Assembly: GCA_027625915.1 (NCBI GenBank)
Contig: JANTQA010000040.1
Coordinates: forward strand, 372,001 to 436,000
DNA from: Anaeramoeba flamelloides
Taxonomy: Eukaryota; Metamonada; Anaeramoebidae
Length of the DNA: 64,000 nt
Direction of reading: 5' to 3'
Below are positions 21,639 through 34,667 of the stretch, in pieces (position 1 is the first letter of the stretch; every line of letters starts with the position of its first letter). The notes beneath the pieces are model-generated. The model did not search any database, was not told the DNA's origin, and saw nothing but the letters and a program-made list of their open reading frames with translations. Made by a program: the position numbers and the translations under genes.

Positions 21639-24477
21639 TGCCTTTCTTCAGCAAAAAACAATACAAACGAAATGTTTTTTTTTTTTTTTTTTTTTTTTCT
21701 TTTTCTTTAAATCTTACCTCTTTTTGGATGTTATTAAAGAATACACAAGCAATCAAAAAAAAAAAAATACAATAAAAAGGGTTATTGATTAAATATGAAA
21801 TTTTTGATCTTTAATTATATCAAAGAATACTCTTATTTTGATTATTATCTTTATATTTCGAAAAGGAATTAAAAAAAAGTTAGGAATGGTAATTTTTTAT
21901 GTGATCTTTCCTGTAAGATCTAAAATACCGATAATTTAAAACCCCTGAAAATCGATTTTTTCTAAACAATGAAAAATAATAGTAAAAATTAAAAAAAAAA
22001 AAATCGATTATTTATAAATATATATATATAATCAAGAAACTATTAAATAAACGTGTATCTGATATTTTCTAAATATGTGATGCCTATCAATCACAATCTT
22101 GTTGGCAAATATAGAAATCATAAATATTACAAATCTTGATTATTTTATTTTAAGAGAAGTACAATTCCGATTTTTTCTCTTGAATAAATAAATCTAAACT
22201 ATTTTTAATTTAAAACTGAGTGAGAGTATAAATTTTCCATTTAAAATAAGTTTTCAAGTAATAAATTCATTTTAATAATATCAGGTTTTAAAAAATGCGA
22301 AATAACTTTTAAATTGAAAACAAAATATAAATTGTGAAAATTATTCATCAACTTGGCTGGTTATCAAATTCTTATTTATTATAATTATTTCTTAGATAAG
22401 GTATTAATCGATTAATATACATATTTGATAATAAATAATTTATTTTTGATTTCATATTTTAAAACATTTTTTTCTTACGATGTAAAGTTTAATAATTTTC
22501 ACAAAATTTTTATTTTAAAATTTGAAACTTACTGGAAATCTTTTTTAGAAAATAATTTTACTTGTTTAAAAGATATTAAAAAAAAAAATGAAAAAGTCTT
22601 TTACAATATAAAATAAATATATAAAAATAAATGAAAATGGATTCTGATTTTGAAACTAAATATCAAAACCTGTTTTTCATGTTCCTTATTTTATTCTTAT
22701 CAATTTGAAGATTTGTTATTTTTTTTTTCATTCCTACACTTTTCAACAGGTTATAATTCATAGATTGTGAATATTAAAATAATATCACCTCTAAGAATGT
22801 TTAAGAGGCTCTTATTAATATATTGTATACTTCGAAAATGTAAAAATATATTTTTTTTTTTCATTTTTTCTATTATTTTTACTTGATCAGAAAAATGGAT
22901 TTACCATTGTGGAAAAAAAGTGAAACAGGGAAAAAAAGTTAAACACGGTTTTTAATTGGAAAACTTAACTGAAAATTCAAAGTAAAATCAATTCAAAAAA
23001 AAAGAAAAAATAAATAAATAAAGACAAAATGAAGTATTCAGTACAATAACAGTGTTTTAAATACTATCTTTTGGTATGGGCTTTTCTTTGATTTATCAAT
23101 TAATAAAAATTGTTTCAAAAAATAGTTTATTTTTGGGATCTCCAAAACCGCACCAACAATTGTGATATATCAAGTGGATTTTAATTGTATTTGTTGGGTT
23201 GATTGAAAATAATATAATGAGTTATTATCTGAAGTTTTTTGGTTTCTTCTTTTTATTGATTTTACTTTGAATTTTCAGGTTCTATTAATGTTCTCAATGA
23301 AAAACCGTTTTTCACTTTTTTTCCTGTTTCACTTTTTTTCCAAAACGGATATACATGTTTTTAAAAATTTCAATTTTTTTAGATTTGGTAGTTGGTTAAA
23401 AATCTAATTATTCATTTTTTAAGAATATCTTTAATAGATTTTTTTTTTAGAATCAATGCAACTATCACGAACAAATATGATTTTCAATCAATGGTAACTT
23501 ACATTAATAAAATGAGATCTTAACAAAGGAAAGACTTTTGAGTAAAGTTGATTAATTAAAAAAAAAAAAAAAAAATGAAAAATAAATAACAAAAAATTCA
23601 AAAATTAGACTTATGAGGGATTATTAACACCATATATTATCGTTTAATGAATTTTCATTAATTGTTTTCTTAGAAAATTTAAATGTCAAAAGAACAAATT
23701 TTGTTAATAAAAATCTAAACTATAATTATGAATAAAAAAGTCGATATTTAACAATATTTATTATTAATTTTTCGTCAAGTAGGATTGAATTCTAATCAAG
23801 AAAATAGACATGTCAATTAAACAAATTTTGACTATTAAATTTCCAATCTAAAACGAAGAAATTTTAAAATTCTACTTTGTTAATTTTTAGTTTGATAATA
23901 AAAAAAATGTAAAAGTTATTTTCAAAAGGTTGAACTCAAAAAGTTCTAAACAATTCTGAAAGTGGTTATATTAGATTTTTTATTCAGTTTATAGATAGTT
24001 TTAAAAACTTTTTTGTCACATTTTTTTTAAAGCAACTCTATTTATTACATCACAACATTTGTTTTAAGTGACGAATCCTTTAAAATAAGATCTTGATAAA
24101 AGTAGTTTTCAAGAATTATTAAAAATTATTGTTAAAACCCTTGACTTGTAGAATTTTATTAGACAATTTTTCAATAATTAAAAATTTAAACAAAAAAATT
24201 TTATCATAGCCAACACATACTAATTCGTTCAATCCCTTCAAAATTACTCAGAATAAAAAACAAGAAATTTTTCAAAAATATATTTTTTAGTAATCAAAAT
24301 CTTTGTTAATGTTGATTTTTTTTTATTTTTCAAAATAAAAGAGTTTTGCTTAATTAATAATTACTTTCTAAAGAATTAAAAATGAAACTGACCTTACGGA
24401 AATTTATTTTTTTTTATCAATCCAAAAACAAAAATTTATTAAATTTACGAGTGTCTTTCAAAATTTATGATCTTTAA
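21639..24477. other. Spacer between the TEX261-like and Sin3-like genes
   Basis: No gene was found. It has a long T run just after the TEX261-like stop (about 21674-21698), family-G MITE at 22904-23349, and otherwise A/T-rich DNA without recognised structure. Confidence 0.55.
22904..23349. mobile_element. MITE family G with long terminal inverted repeats
   Basis: It starts CCATTGTGGAAAAAAAGTGA and ends with the complement (TCACTTTTTTTCCAAAACGG). Similarity continues inward for about 90-100 bases (AGTGAAACAGG; AACGGTTTTT; GAAAATTCAAAGTAAAATCA). TA flanks both ends. It is 446 bp with no coding region. The structure fits a non-autonomous Tc1/mariner-like element. Only one copy is in this window. 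Confidence 0.75.
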
Positions 24478-26849
24478 ATGAATAAAAAAAAGTTATCGAA
24501 TAATAAAGAAAAAAAAAAAAAAGAAATTACAAGCAACGAGAATGGGTTTGACTCTGATCAATGGAAAAACCAACAACAATTGCAACCAAACCCCTATTTA
24601 TTTAATTATCCACAATATCCCATTTTCCAAAATATAAATCAAAATAGATTGGGTAACAAAAGTAAGAATGAAATACATACTCAGGGGGTTTCCAACAATT
24701 TAACCCAAGAACAAAAAATGCGATTATATTATCAACAAAATCTATTTTTAGAACAACAGAAACATTTTTTTTGGCAATATCAACTTCAAAATTTTTATAC
24801 TCCCAACCAAAATCAGCAACTTTATGGATCACAACAACTTAATAACTATAAACAACAATGGAAGCAGCAACCACAACAAAAAATCACACCTTCCCAAAAA
24901 TTAACAAACAAAAGTAATTTGAGACCAACAAATTACAAAGATCCACCACCAGAAACAGAAACAGAAAAAGAAAAAGAAATAAAAGATTTTTTAAATAAAA
25001 AGTCAATTACTCTTTTAAAAAATGATCATTTTTTTCCATCAATAAAAAGAAAAACTCACACAAACCCGTTTCCAAGAATTACCCTTAAAAAAACACAACA
25101 ACCCCAAGAAAAATCCAAAGAAATTCAACAAAAACAAACCAAATTGCTTCTTTCATCTCGCAAGAAAGAAAATGAAATTTCTTTTGAAAATAAAAAAGAA
25201 CAAGAAATAGAAATAGAAAAAGAAAAAGAAAAAGAAAAAGAAAAAGAAAAAGAAAATTGTATCAAGACGGAAAAGGAAATAAAAGAAGAAGAAATTAAAC
25301 CAGAAAAGGAAATTGAAAGTGAAAAAGAAAACGAAAACGAAAAAGAAAATAAAAAAGAACAAGAAAAACTTATCAAGATGGAAAAGGAAATAGAAATAGA
25401 AATAGAACCAGAACCAAAAAAAGAAATAGAAATAGAATTAAAAAACGAAAAAGAAAAAGAAAAAGAAAAAGAAAACCAAAATGAAATGTTCATCAAGACG
25501 GAACAGGAAATAGAAATAGAAATAGAACCAGAACCAGAAAATGAAATTGAAAGTGAAAAAGAAAACGAAAAAGAAAAAGAAAAAGAAATAAATAATAAAA
25601 AAGAAAAAGAAAAAGAAAAGCTCACTGATATGGAAAAGGAAATAGAAAACTTTTTAAATGAACACTTCCAAAAACACAAGAACGACAGCAACAATTTGAA
25701 CAATTCGAGTGATCTTCTTGAGAATAGTAATAATTCAACACCTTTGAGTGAATTTGTTTCCAATAAAAAAAGAAATGATTCACTGAAATTTTTAGAAATG
25801 GTCAAGTCACGTTTTCACAAGGGAAATATGATCTACCAAGAATTTTTGGAATTAATGTATGATTACAAAAACAAAAAAATCCAAACATGTGATTTGGTTG
25901 AAAATATACTAAGGCTTTTTCAAGATCACAAAGACTTAATCTTAGCCTTCAACCAGTTTTTACCATCTGAGTATTGGATAAAAGAATCCGATTTCAAACA
26001 AAACAAAAAAGACTTTTTGCATGCAATAAGCTTTGTAAATAATTTGAAGCGCAAATTTAAACCAAACCCTGAAATTTATCAGAATTTTATTGACATTATT
26101 AAAGAGTTTTTTAATAGCCAAATAAGTGTTAATATAGTCTATAAGAAAATTAACGAATTGTTTGATGGGCACTCCGAGCTTATTAATGAATTTTCTTTTT
26201 TTCTTCCAAAAATAAGAAATAGTATGAAAAATCAACAGCAAAATTTAATTTCACAAGAAAAAGATCAAGAAGCAGAATCACAAAACCAGCTAAAAGAAAA
26301 AAACTGGGGAAAGAAAAACAAGAAGGAAAGGGAAAAGAAAAACTCAGGTTTGAATAAGCAAGAACAATACGCTTATCGCAAAAGAAAATATGAAGATTTA
26401 CAAAGCGAAAAAATTATCCTTAAGGAAAAAAAGAAACAAAATCAAAAAAAAGATTTAATATCACCAATTGAATTTAGATCATTGAAGAAAAATTTATTTT
26501 CAAAAAATAAAAAATCTTCTCAAAATAAAATAGCTTTATCACAGAATGATTTAATTAGCAATTTGCAAGTTGATCAAAATCTGGATTCTGCAAATAAATA
26601 TCCCTTAAGAAGCCAAAAAATTGGGATTTATGAAATCAAAAAAAAAACAAATTCTCTAAAGAGAGATTTAATGAATTCAAAATCAAATATAAACCTATAT
26701 TTAAAGAACGAAGAAATCATGAAATTAAAAAGGCAAAAAAAAGAAAAGTTAAAAGAATTTAATATCATTAATCAGCGAGATAAACAAAAAGATCAAATAA
26801 GTAAAAAAAAGGAAGAAATTTATGTTGGCGATTTTGATAAGTATGATGA

Positions 26850-26932
<83 letters not shown>

Positions 26933-27828
26933 ATGATGATGATGATGATACTGATGATGATTACAACTATAGAATTGGGTCGAAGCTTCGAAAAGATAAA
27001 TATTCTAGCAATAGTGATTACCAAGAACCACAGACTGAGGAGAGTGGGGATGTCAATAAGGAGTTTTCCAAAACAAATGAAATAAATCAAGTAGAAAATG
27101 AAATAGAAATAACCCATGAACGGGTAATAAAAAATAAACCAGATTATAATGAAAATAATTTAAAACAAAAAAGACAACAACAAAGAAAAAAAAAGAGGAA
27201 TAAAAAGATTTTTGTAAATTCACATTTTATACAAACAATTCCAACAAAAAAATTCAAAACTAGAGCCAAAAAAGCATATGCTATAAATTCAAATACCACA
27301 AAAAATAATTTTATAAAATCAAAAAATAATGTAAATGGGTCATTTTTATCCCCTTCTAAATCATCTAAAAATTCTATTTCCAATGGTAAATTGACGAATA
27401 AAAATATATCCCTACGTAATGAAGAAATTAGCAACGAATTTGAAAATACTAAAGCTACAATTTCTAATTGGGCTTTTTTTATAAGACAATTTAAATTAAA
27501 TTCAACGCAAAACGAATTGTTATTCTTCAAAGATGCTTTGACTGATTTTATAAATGGTGGGATTGCATCAAATGAATTATTTGCCAAAACACATCATGTT
27601 TTCCAACAGTTGCGTGTTCGCACATTGAGAGAAAATGTAATAAATGGTTCTAATAATATCACATTTGAAAATTATTTCCAAGCCTTAATTAAAAAGGGGT
27701 TGGTTTCGATATATCATTGGATCAACCAAATACTTTATCCATTAGAACAATTACACTTCGTTGAAATTATCAAATGCACACCTTCTTATTATAAAATCCC
27801 CAAAGACGTAATATTTTCTTTTATTTAA
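24478..27828 (+). CDS. Sin3-like PAH-domain protein lacking the HDAC-interaction domain
   Basis: The product is 1116 aa in one open frame. The N-terminus is Gln/Asn-rich (about 20-150), followed by long Glu-Lys runs (about 160-390). PAH1 (about 430-500; SLKFLEMVKSRFHKG, VYQEF-type YQEFLELMYDYK, LFQDHKDLILAFNQFLP) and PAH2 (about 508-578; LFDGHSELINEFSFFLP) are clear. A Lys-rich region, an Asp run of about 40 residues (about 790-830) and a basic region follow. A weak PAH3-like helix set (about 995-1050; QNELLFFKDALTDF) precedes KCTPSYYKIPKD, which resembles the first residues of the Sin3 HDAC-interaction domain (SYRALPKS). The frame then ends. Sin3 scaffolds histone deacetylases onto repressors through PAH pockets. 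Without the rest of that domain this copy may bind repressors without HDAC. A possible donor (GTAATA at 27808) could lead to a further exon, but I found no convincing continuation. Confidence 0.75.
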
Positions 27829-27992
27829 AAAAAAATAATAATAATTAATATTTTAGCTTTATTGTCCAAAAGTATATTATTATACAAAATATATTATGAT
27901 AAGGGTTATGATTTTAAAATTCTTTTTCAGTCAAAGAATTCCAGTTTAATTAGGTAAATTGAACAAATTCAATGTATTATAATCCAATATTA

Positions 27993-28191
27993 CAGCCAGT
28001 TTCAAATTTAAGACACAAACTTTGAACGAAATTTAAGGCACAAAAAAAATCTCAAATTAAGGCACAAAATTTGGAATTGTTTTTTTTTTTCAAATTATTT
28101 TACCAGAATCTGAATTTTGTGACTTAATTTGAGATTTTTTTTGTGCCTTAAATTTTCATTGAATTTTGTGACTTAAAAGTGGAACTGGCTG
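27993..28191. mobile_element. Family-A MITE
   Basis: The element is 199 bp. It reads CAGCCAGTTTCAAATTTAAG at the left and CTTAAAAGTGGAACTGGCTG at the right, with TA on both sides. The arms share ACACAAACTTTGAACGAAAT and GGCACAAAAAAAATCTCAAA. It lies 165 bp past the Sin3-like stop, possibly within its 3' UTR. Confidence 0.8.
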
Positions 28192-30329
28192 TATTCTTAA
28201 AACAGATTTTCAACTTGAAGATCAGAATCATTTTTTCAAATTTACTAAATTTTGGGTTTTTCTATTTTAGTTATTTTTTTTTTTTTTCATTTTTTTGCTT
28301 TTAACTTTTTTTTTATTTCTTTATTAAAAATTCTATTAAAAAATAAAAAAAAAAAGTTTTAAAAACTCAAATTAGCTTAAAAAAAATTGAGGTTATGTAA
28401 TTTCTTTTAAATGATGACATTGGGTATTCAAAAATCTTAGTGTTAACAATTGTAATTTTCTAAAGAATTTTCGAACTTTTGCACGAGACATTCCTATAAA
28501 ATGTGACCAAAAAATAATTTTTAACATTTTATTTTTTTGGGGAATTTGTTATTTGTTCAGGTATTTCTTTAATGGATGTCGGTTTTTTAATCCCAGGTGC
28601 ATTATTTCTCTTTTTTTTCCACATCTTAAATTATTTGATTCTTAAAAAAACATAAAAACAATTTTTCATTAACTGGTGAATACTTTGAGTGAAATTGAGT
28701 TTATGAATTTTTTATAATTAATTTATTCACAGTTTTTACATTAATCGCTGTTTTTGAAGTGGTATAATTGTTTTAATATCAATTATGTAACAAAATACAA
28801 TGTAATTTACTCTATTGGTTAAATGTCAATTTAAATAATTTGCTATAATAATACATATAAACATTGGGAGATTGACGGCAAAAATATTTTTTTCCTAAAA
28901 ATCATCATTTTTTTAATATTCTTGTTATTATTTTTTTATAAATTATTTCCTAAACTATTTTTACAAAATCAATTATTTAGGCATTCTTTCATAATATAAA
29001 ATATTTATATTAATATTCAATCCCTTCTGATTGTTAAAAATATTTAAAGAATAAGAAATAACATATATAAAAAAAAATTAATTTCAAATAGCTCATAAAA
29101 CTTTTAATCGTATTGTTATTTGTATATACTTCTTCTTGATTTTTTTAAAAATCTAAATGAGATTTTTCTCGTTTATTATTTCAAAATTAGTAAAAGGTTG
29201 ATTTAAATAATGTTTCATTAACGAAAAAAAAAATCATTTTTTTACTCAATTCATTATAAAAAAATATTTATACATTCATTGAAACATAAAATCTTAATAA
29301 ATTCATTGGTTCACAAAAAGGTAATCATTAAAAATGGATTTTCTTAAAGAAAAAAAAGTACTTTTTGAAAATTTCTAACAAAACTATAATATTTATTAAA
29401 ATATTTGAACAAATATTTTTGTTTCAATTTATTTTTTGATGTTTTTCCATTATATTTAGATTAAATATATCCACATTTTATAACAAACATAAATGTTATA
29501 AATTATTTTATTATGAAATTTTATGAAATTTAAACGTTTATAACATCTTTACTGTACATTTATAACACGTTATAAAAAAAATCATTAGGGATTGGTCTGT
29601 AGAAAAAATTCTTTGATAAAAACAAAAAATTAATAAAAAAAAAATAGTTTTTTTTTTTTTTCAAAAAAACATGTAAACGTTCATATTTTATGATGATTAT
29701 TTAGTCATTTGGCCTAAATATCCTGGGTGCGAAAACAAAAATAGTAAAAATAAAATTGAAATACATTTTTTATAGTATTTTTTTTTCAACTTTGCTGAAA
29801 CATAATGAATGGTTTATTAATAAAATGAATTTATTAAAAAAAAAAAAAAAAAAATTCAGATTAAATATCCTTATTAACATTATTTTTTAATTGAATCAAG
29901 AAAATCAAACAAAATTAATCATCAAATTATCTTTTTATTTGTTTTATTATTTTTCACCTAATAATAATTAACTCATATTCGTTCCATTATTTTTAAAAGT
30001 TTAAATAAATAGAATACATGGTGTTGGATTTTTCTTTGTGGGTTTGATGTATTAAATATAATCAGAATGGATAAATGAAACACTATTAACTTTTTTTTTT
30101 TTTTTTATAAATAAAAAGCTTTCAATTATATGTTTTTTAATTTTTTTTTTATCTATATATTTTTCAAAAAACAATCAGTTAATATGAAAATAGTTCAAAA
30201 ATGATTTGTTTCCCTAAATAAAATTTTAGGAATTCAGTTGAATAGGGGGGGTTATCAACTCCTCTCTTTAATAATAATAAAATAAAAATAATAATCGATT
30301 TTTTATTTAGATAACTTTTTCTAATTTTG

Positions 30330-30520
30330 TGTTTTGTTGTTTTTCTTCTCATTGTGCTGATAAAAAAAAAATTGTTCTTTTTTTATCCACTGTTAAGCTT
30401 CATACGAAAAACGAAGATCGATCATCTAATAACCTAAAAAAAAAATGCACCCACGCCAAAGAAAAGCTGATCTGTTTTCCGATTCCATGGGTTGTAAACC
30501 TAAAGGGAAGAGTATTTATT
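30330..30520 (-). repeat. Diverged copy of one arm of family H
   Basis: On the minus strand, AGGTTTACAACCCATGGAAT...AGGTTATTAGATGATCGATC lines up with the H arm at 60.3-60.1 kb (AGGATTACAATCCCTGAAAT...GGTTCTTAGATGATCGATC). This accounts for the unusual base composition. The 68-codon open frame across it has no other support. Confidence 0.55.
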
Positions 30521-30939
30521 AATAATAAAATTTAATCTTGTTAAGATCCGAAGAATTTTTATTTATTTTTTCATTTTTCAAAAGTTTTGAGATCAAAATA
30601 AAGTATGACACATTTCAGTAAATTAATAATAATTTTAAATCTAAACTTAACTTGACTAATAAAACAGTATACTATTTAATTTCAGTTCTATTCGTTATAA
30701 ACCATTTTTTGTCAAAGGTGGTTTATTGTCGGATGTGGATTTCATCTGTTTAAAAGGATTTCAATAGATATTAGAAGAAAAAATTTTATTTTGGAAATTT
30801 TAAAATTGAAAATTATTTTTTAAATTGTTGAACGTTTTTTAGTTTATTCTCTAATTTTTTTTGTACCCAATTGGTTATCTCTTTTTTTTTTTTTTTTCCA
30901 TATAAAAAGTACCAAAATAAAATGTTATAAATAAACTAA

Positions 30940-31140
30940 ATTTCATAATAAATGCCCCAATTTTTTTTTACTTTTTTTTTACTTTTTTTTAATTTATTTT
31001 TAGATCAAAAACAAATATTTCTAGTTTATATAACTGAATATTAAAATAATAATTTTTTTATTATAATAGATAACTTCAATTTAAAAAACTATTTATTTTC
31101 AAATTTTGATTTTTAATGGGCCAATCATTTTGAAATATAG
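30940..31140. mobile_element. Family-F short inverted-repeat element
   Basis: The ends are TTTCATAATAAATGCCCCAA and TGGGCCAATCATTTTGAAAT, an inverted pair. The interior TTATAATAGATAACTTCAAT matches the copy at 39201-39405. A further solo end is at about 38905-38925. No coding capacity. Confidence 0.55.
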
Positions 31141-32350
31141 TTTATCTTGCTTTTTACTATTGTTTTCTGCGAAAGGGAAATTGTTTTGAAATTTATTTTT
31201 CTTGTGTTATCGATAACCATGAAGTAAAAATAGTGTGATTCTAATGTTTTTTTAAAAGTAAAAATCATTGTTGAAAATTCATATTGATTTCATTTAAAAT
31301 TTTATTTGCATCTTTAAATGAAAATTAAAATGAACACTGTTGTTTTTCTCAAGATAGGATTAACTTAGAATTTGAGTTTTTTAATTTTTAAGCAAAATCT
31401 ATTCATTTATTAATTAGTTTTCTTTCTGACGGATATTAACAATTTTTTGGTGTATTATTCCACTTATTTCTAATTTGTTCTTCAAAGGTCAATTATAAAA
31501 ACTAATTGGTATTGGTAAAAAAATTTTTATCATTGGACTTCCCTTTGACTGAAACAAAGTTTATTTTAAAATTAGCAAACTTTGGGTTTGTTTAATGAAA
31601 TTTTTAACTATGAAGTTAAAATAGCGAAAATGTTGTGGCTTGTGATTGCTAAAATCACAGGTGTAGAATTGTTTGATAAATTCTACTTGTTTTAATATGA
31701 AATGGTCAAATATTTTCATTTTACTTTTCTTTCTTTTTTTATTTGTAAAGATTTTCAAGAAATCGATTGGAATTTGAGGTTCTTAATTTGGTTGAGACTA
31801 TTTTTATGATATAAATATAGGGAGGGTTAAGAATCCTCAATCTTGTGGTTACTTAAGAATTGTCAAAAGCAAATCAGTAGATATTTTTTCCCTTTCAATT
31901 TAAAATACCTTTAACTAATTTTATAAGAAGAAAAAAAAATTAATCAAAACTTACCCCTTTTTGCTATTCAAGAACTGTCAGTCAAAACACCTCAAAAAAA
32001 AAAGGAAAAGGTTAACCAATTTTTTCCCTTTTCTAATACTTTTTGGTTGTAATTAGTAAAAATTTATTTGATTCAAGAGATATAATTTGAATTTATTATC
32101 ATAAATCTAAGCCCTTCGTTAGTTCTATGTTTTGATTTACTCTTAAGAATCCTTAAGGATTTGCTTTTTAAACATTTCTGTAAAAAAAAACATTTTAAAT
32201 ATAGAATTTCAATCAAAAGTTTTACACAAAATTTTTATTCTTTGTTAAAAAACGAGTTCGTTGATTTTTTGACCCCTTTGTTGTTTTCTTTAAAAATAAT
32301 TCAATAAATTACGAAAAAAACATTTTTTTTATTTTTCCCTTTTTTTTAAA

Positions 32351-34246
32351 ATGTACACCCTTGCTAGAAATTATTCTAAACTCACTGATCGAATCTTGAG
32401 AAAAAGTCTCTTGCCAAAAATATGTTCAGTAGAAGACTCTCTTCGATTCTTTAAAGATGGCCAAGCTATTGGTTGGTCTGGATTTACACCTGTTGGTTAT
32501 CCAAAAACAATTCCAGTTGCACTTGCTGATAAAATTGAAAGAACTGGAGAAAAAGTTTGTCTTTTTTGAATTCTCTCTTCTTCTTCTTTCTTTTCACCAA
32601 AAAAACAAAAAAACCTTTTCAAAATCGCTAAAAACTTGACTCTTTTTTTAATTAAATTTTTTTTCTCTTTTTTTTTTTTTTTATTTCTCTTTTTTCACCC
32701 CTTATTATAAAATCAAAATGTATAGATGAAATTTGATCTTTTCATCGGAGCATCCGTTGGTGCCGAAACTGAAGACAGGTGGGCTAAATTAGGTATGATC
32801 AACAGACGTTGGCCATATCAAACTGGTAAAAATATTGCTAGAGGTATTAATACTGGTAAAATCCAAATGGTAAATTTTTAATTCTTTGCAAGATTTTTTT
32901 TTCCCACTTTTGAAATTTATTAAATTTATTATTTTTTCTCCTTCGTAAATAAAATAAAAACTTTTAAATAACAAAACAATAAAAAAAAAAAACCAAAATC
33001 AATCGAACCTAACTTAAAAAATTAGGGTGACATTCATCTTGCCAAATTTGCACAAAATTTGGCTTTTGGATTTTTCACAAAAGAGAAAGGAGGAAAACTT
33101 GACCTTGCCTTAATTGAAGCCTGTGAAATCGACGATGAAGGTATTATTCTTTCCGGATCTGTTGGAGCCACACCAGAAATCTGTCAAGTTGCTGACAAGA
33201 TCATTGTTGAAATTAACACAACATTCAGATCATTTAGGGGACTTCATGATATTGAAGAAGATTTGAAACCACCTTTCAGAAGACCAAACTTAATTTCCCG
33301 TGTTGACGACAGAGTCGGATCCACTCACTTAAAGGTCGACTTTGACAAGATTGTCGCAATTGTTGAGTCCGACCAAAAAGACAACGGAAGACCAATGTCT
33401 GCACCCGACAAGACCTCCGAAAAAATTGCTGACAACATTATGGACTTTTTCCAAAACGAAGTCAAGCAGGGCAGACTCCCAAAGAACTTGCTCCCATTAC
33501 AATCCGGTGTTGGTAACATTGCCAATGCTGTTGTCGCAGGGTTGGTTAAGGGGCCATTTAAAAATCTTCAGGTATGGACTGAGGTCTTACAAGATACCAT
33601 GCTAGACTTTTTCGACAATGGCAAATTGGAATTTGCTACTTCCACTGCTTTAACATTCACCCCAGAGGCCTTTGACAGGCTGTATGAAAAATGGGACTTC
33701 TATGCACCAAAGATTTGCTTGAGGCCACAACAGATCACAAACGGCGCTGAATTGGTCAGAAGACTTGGTGTCATTGCAATGAATACCCCAGTTGAATTTG
33801 ATATTTATGCCCATGCTAACTCCACACTTGTTGGTGGTACAAGAATGATCAGTGGCCTTGGCGGATCAAACGACTTTTTGAGAAACGGTTATATTACCAT
33901 CATGCACGCTCCTTCTTTCAGAAAGACTAAAACTGACCCATATGGTATCACATCAGTTGTCCCTAAGGCACCACATATTGACCACACAGAACATGATTTA
34001 GATATCCTCGTCACAGAACAAGGTTTGGCAGATCTTAGAGGATTAGCTCCTAGACAAAGAGCTAAGGAAATTATCAACAAATGTGCTCATCCTGTCTACA
34101 GACCAATCCTTACAGAATATTACGAAATGTCACTTAAAGACTGTTTGGCTAGAAAGGTTGCCCATGAACCACAACTACTTGACAAATGTTTCAAAATGCA
34201 ATCAAACCTCGCTAAGAATGGTACAATGAGAATTGATAAATGGTAA
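32351..34246 (+). CDS. Acetyl-CoA hydrolase / acetate:succinate CoA-transferase
   Basis: There are three exons, 32351-32554, 32726-32869 and 33026-34246, all phase 0 with GT-AG introns (171 and 156 nt), giving 522 aa, the usual length of the Ach1/ASCT family. Features include the N-terminal DGQAIGWSGFTPVGYPK block, FIGASVGAETEDRW, the GVGNIANAV loop, and WTEVLQD, where Glu302 is expected to be the catalytic glutamate by family position. GGTRMISGLGGSNDFLRNG and VTEQGLADLRGLAPRQRA close the second CoA-transferase domain. The first ~20 residues (MYTLARNYSKLTDRILRKSL) are Arg/Lys-rich without acids until Asp13, resembling a mitochondrial or hydrogenosomal presequence. The enzyme would move CoA from acetyl-CoA to succinate, releasing acetate and allowing ATP formation by succinyl-CoA synthetase. 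Hydrolase versus transferase activity cannot be decided by sequence. Codon use is richer in C-ending codons than its neighbours, suggesting high expression. Confidence 0.95.
32555..32725 (+). other. CoA-transferase intron 1
   Basis: 171 nt, GTTTGT...TATAG, T-rich, phase 0 (Lys68|Met69). Splicing joins ERTGEK to MKFDLFIGASVG, the expected family order. Confidence 0.9.
32870..33025 (+). other. CoA-transferase intron 2
   Basis: 156 nt, GTAAAT...AATTAG, phase 0. It joins GKIQM to GDIHLAKFAQN. Confidence 0.9.
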
Positions 34247-34667
34247 TTATCCATTTGAAAATTTAGTTTTTACACTTTTTATGAGCGAAAAAAAAAAAAA
34301 TTGCTCAAATTCGGAATTTTTCTTAGTTTTTTTTTTTTATTTAAATTAGTTATTTTGAAATTTTTTGTTTTTTTTTGTCTTGCTCTTAGGTATATTTAAA
34401 TTAAAAAAAAAAATATTCTTTTTTTGATACCCATTTTTACCAAAATTGATAATTCTTTAATTAGTTCCTAATTTGAATTTTTTACGAAATTTAATAATTA
34501 AATAAAAATTTAAGAGACTTTTAATATTTTGATTGTTTTATTTTTTTGAAGGCTTTTGTTATTTACAGTTAATTTAAACCAACCCAAGGATAAGGTGTAT
34601 ACATTTAAACTCTTTTTCAAATAAAAGTGCACACAGAATTTTTCAAGAATTATTCATAATTGAATCA

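Larger units (their letters stand above)
27829..32350. other. 4.5-kb spacer before the CoA-transferase gene
   Basis: No gene was recognised. It contains a family-A MITE (27993-28191), a diverged part of family H (30330-30520) that explains a GC-richer patch, a family-F element (30940-31140), and otherwise A/T-rich sequence with many homopolymers. Confidence 0.55.

Noticed and set aside
25125-25805. 226-codon minus-strand Ser/Phe-rich frame
   Set aside because: It is the antisense shadow of the Glu-Lys repeats of the Sin3-like gene.
26749-27117. 122-codon poly-Ile frame
   Set aside because: It is antisense to the Asp run (GAT repeats) of the Sin3-like gene.
30329-30535. Small plus-strand gene at the GC-richer patch
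   Set aside because: The patch aligns with an arm of foldback H, so repeat origin is the simpler explanation.
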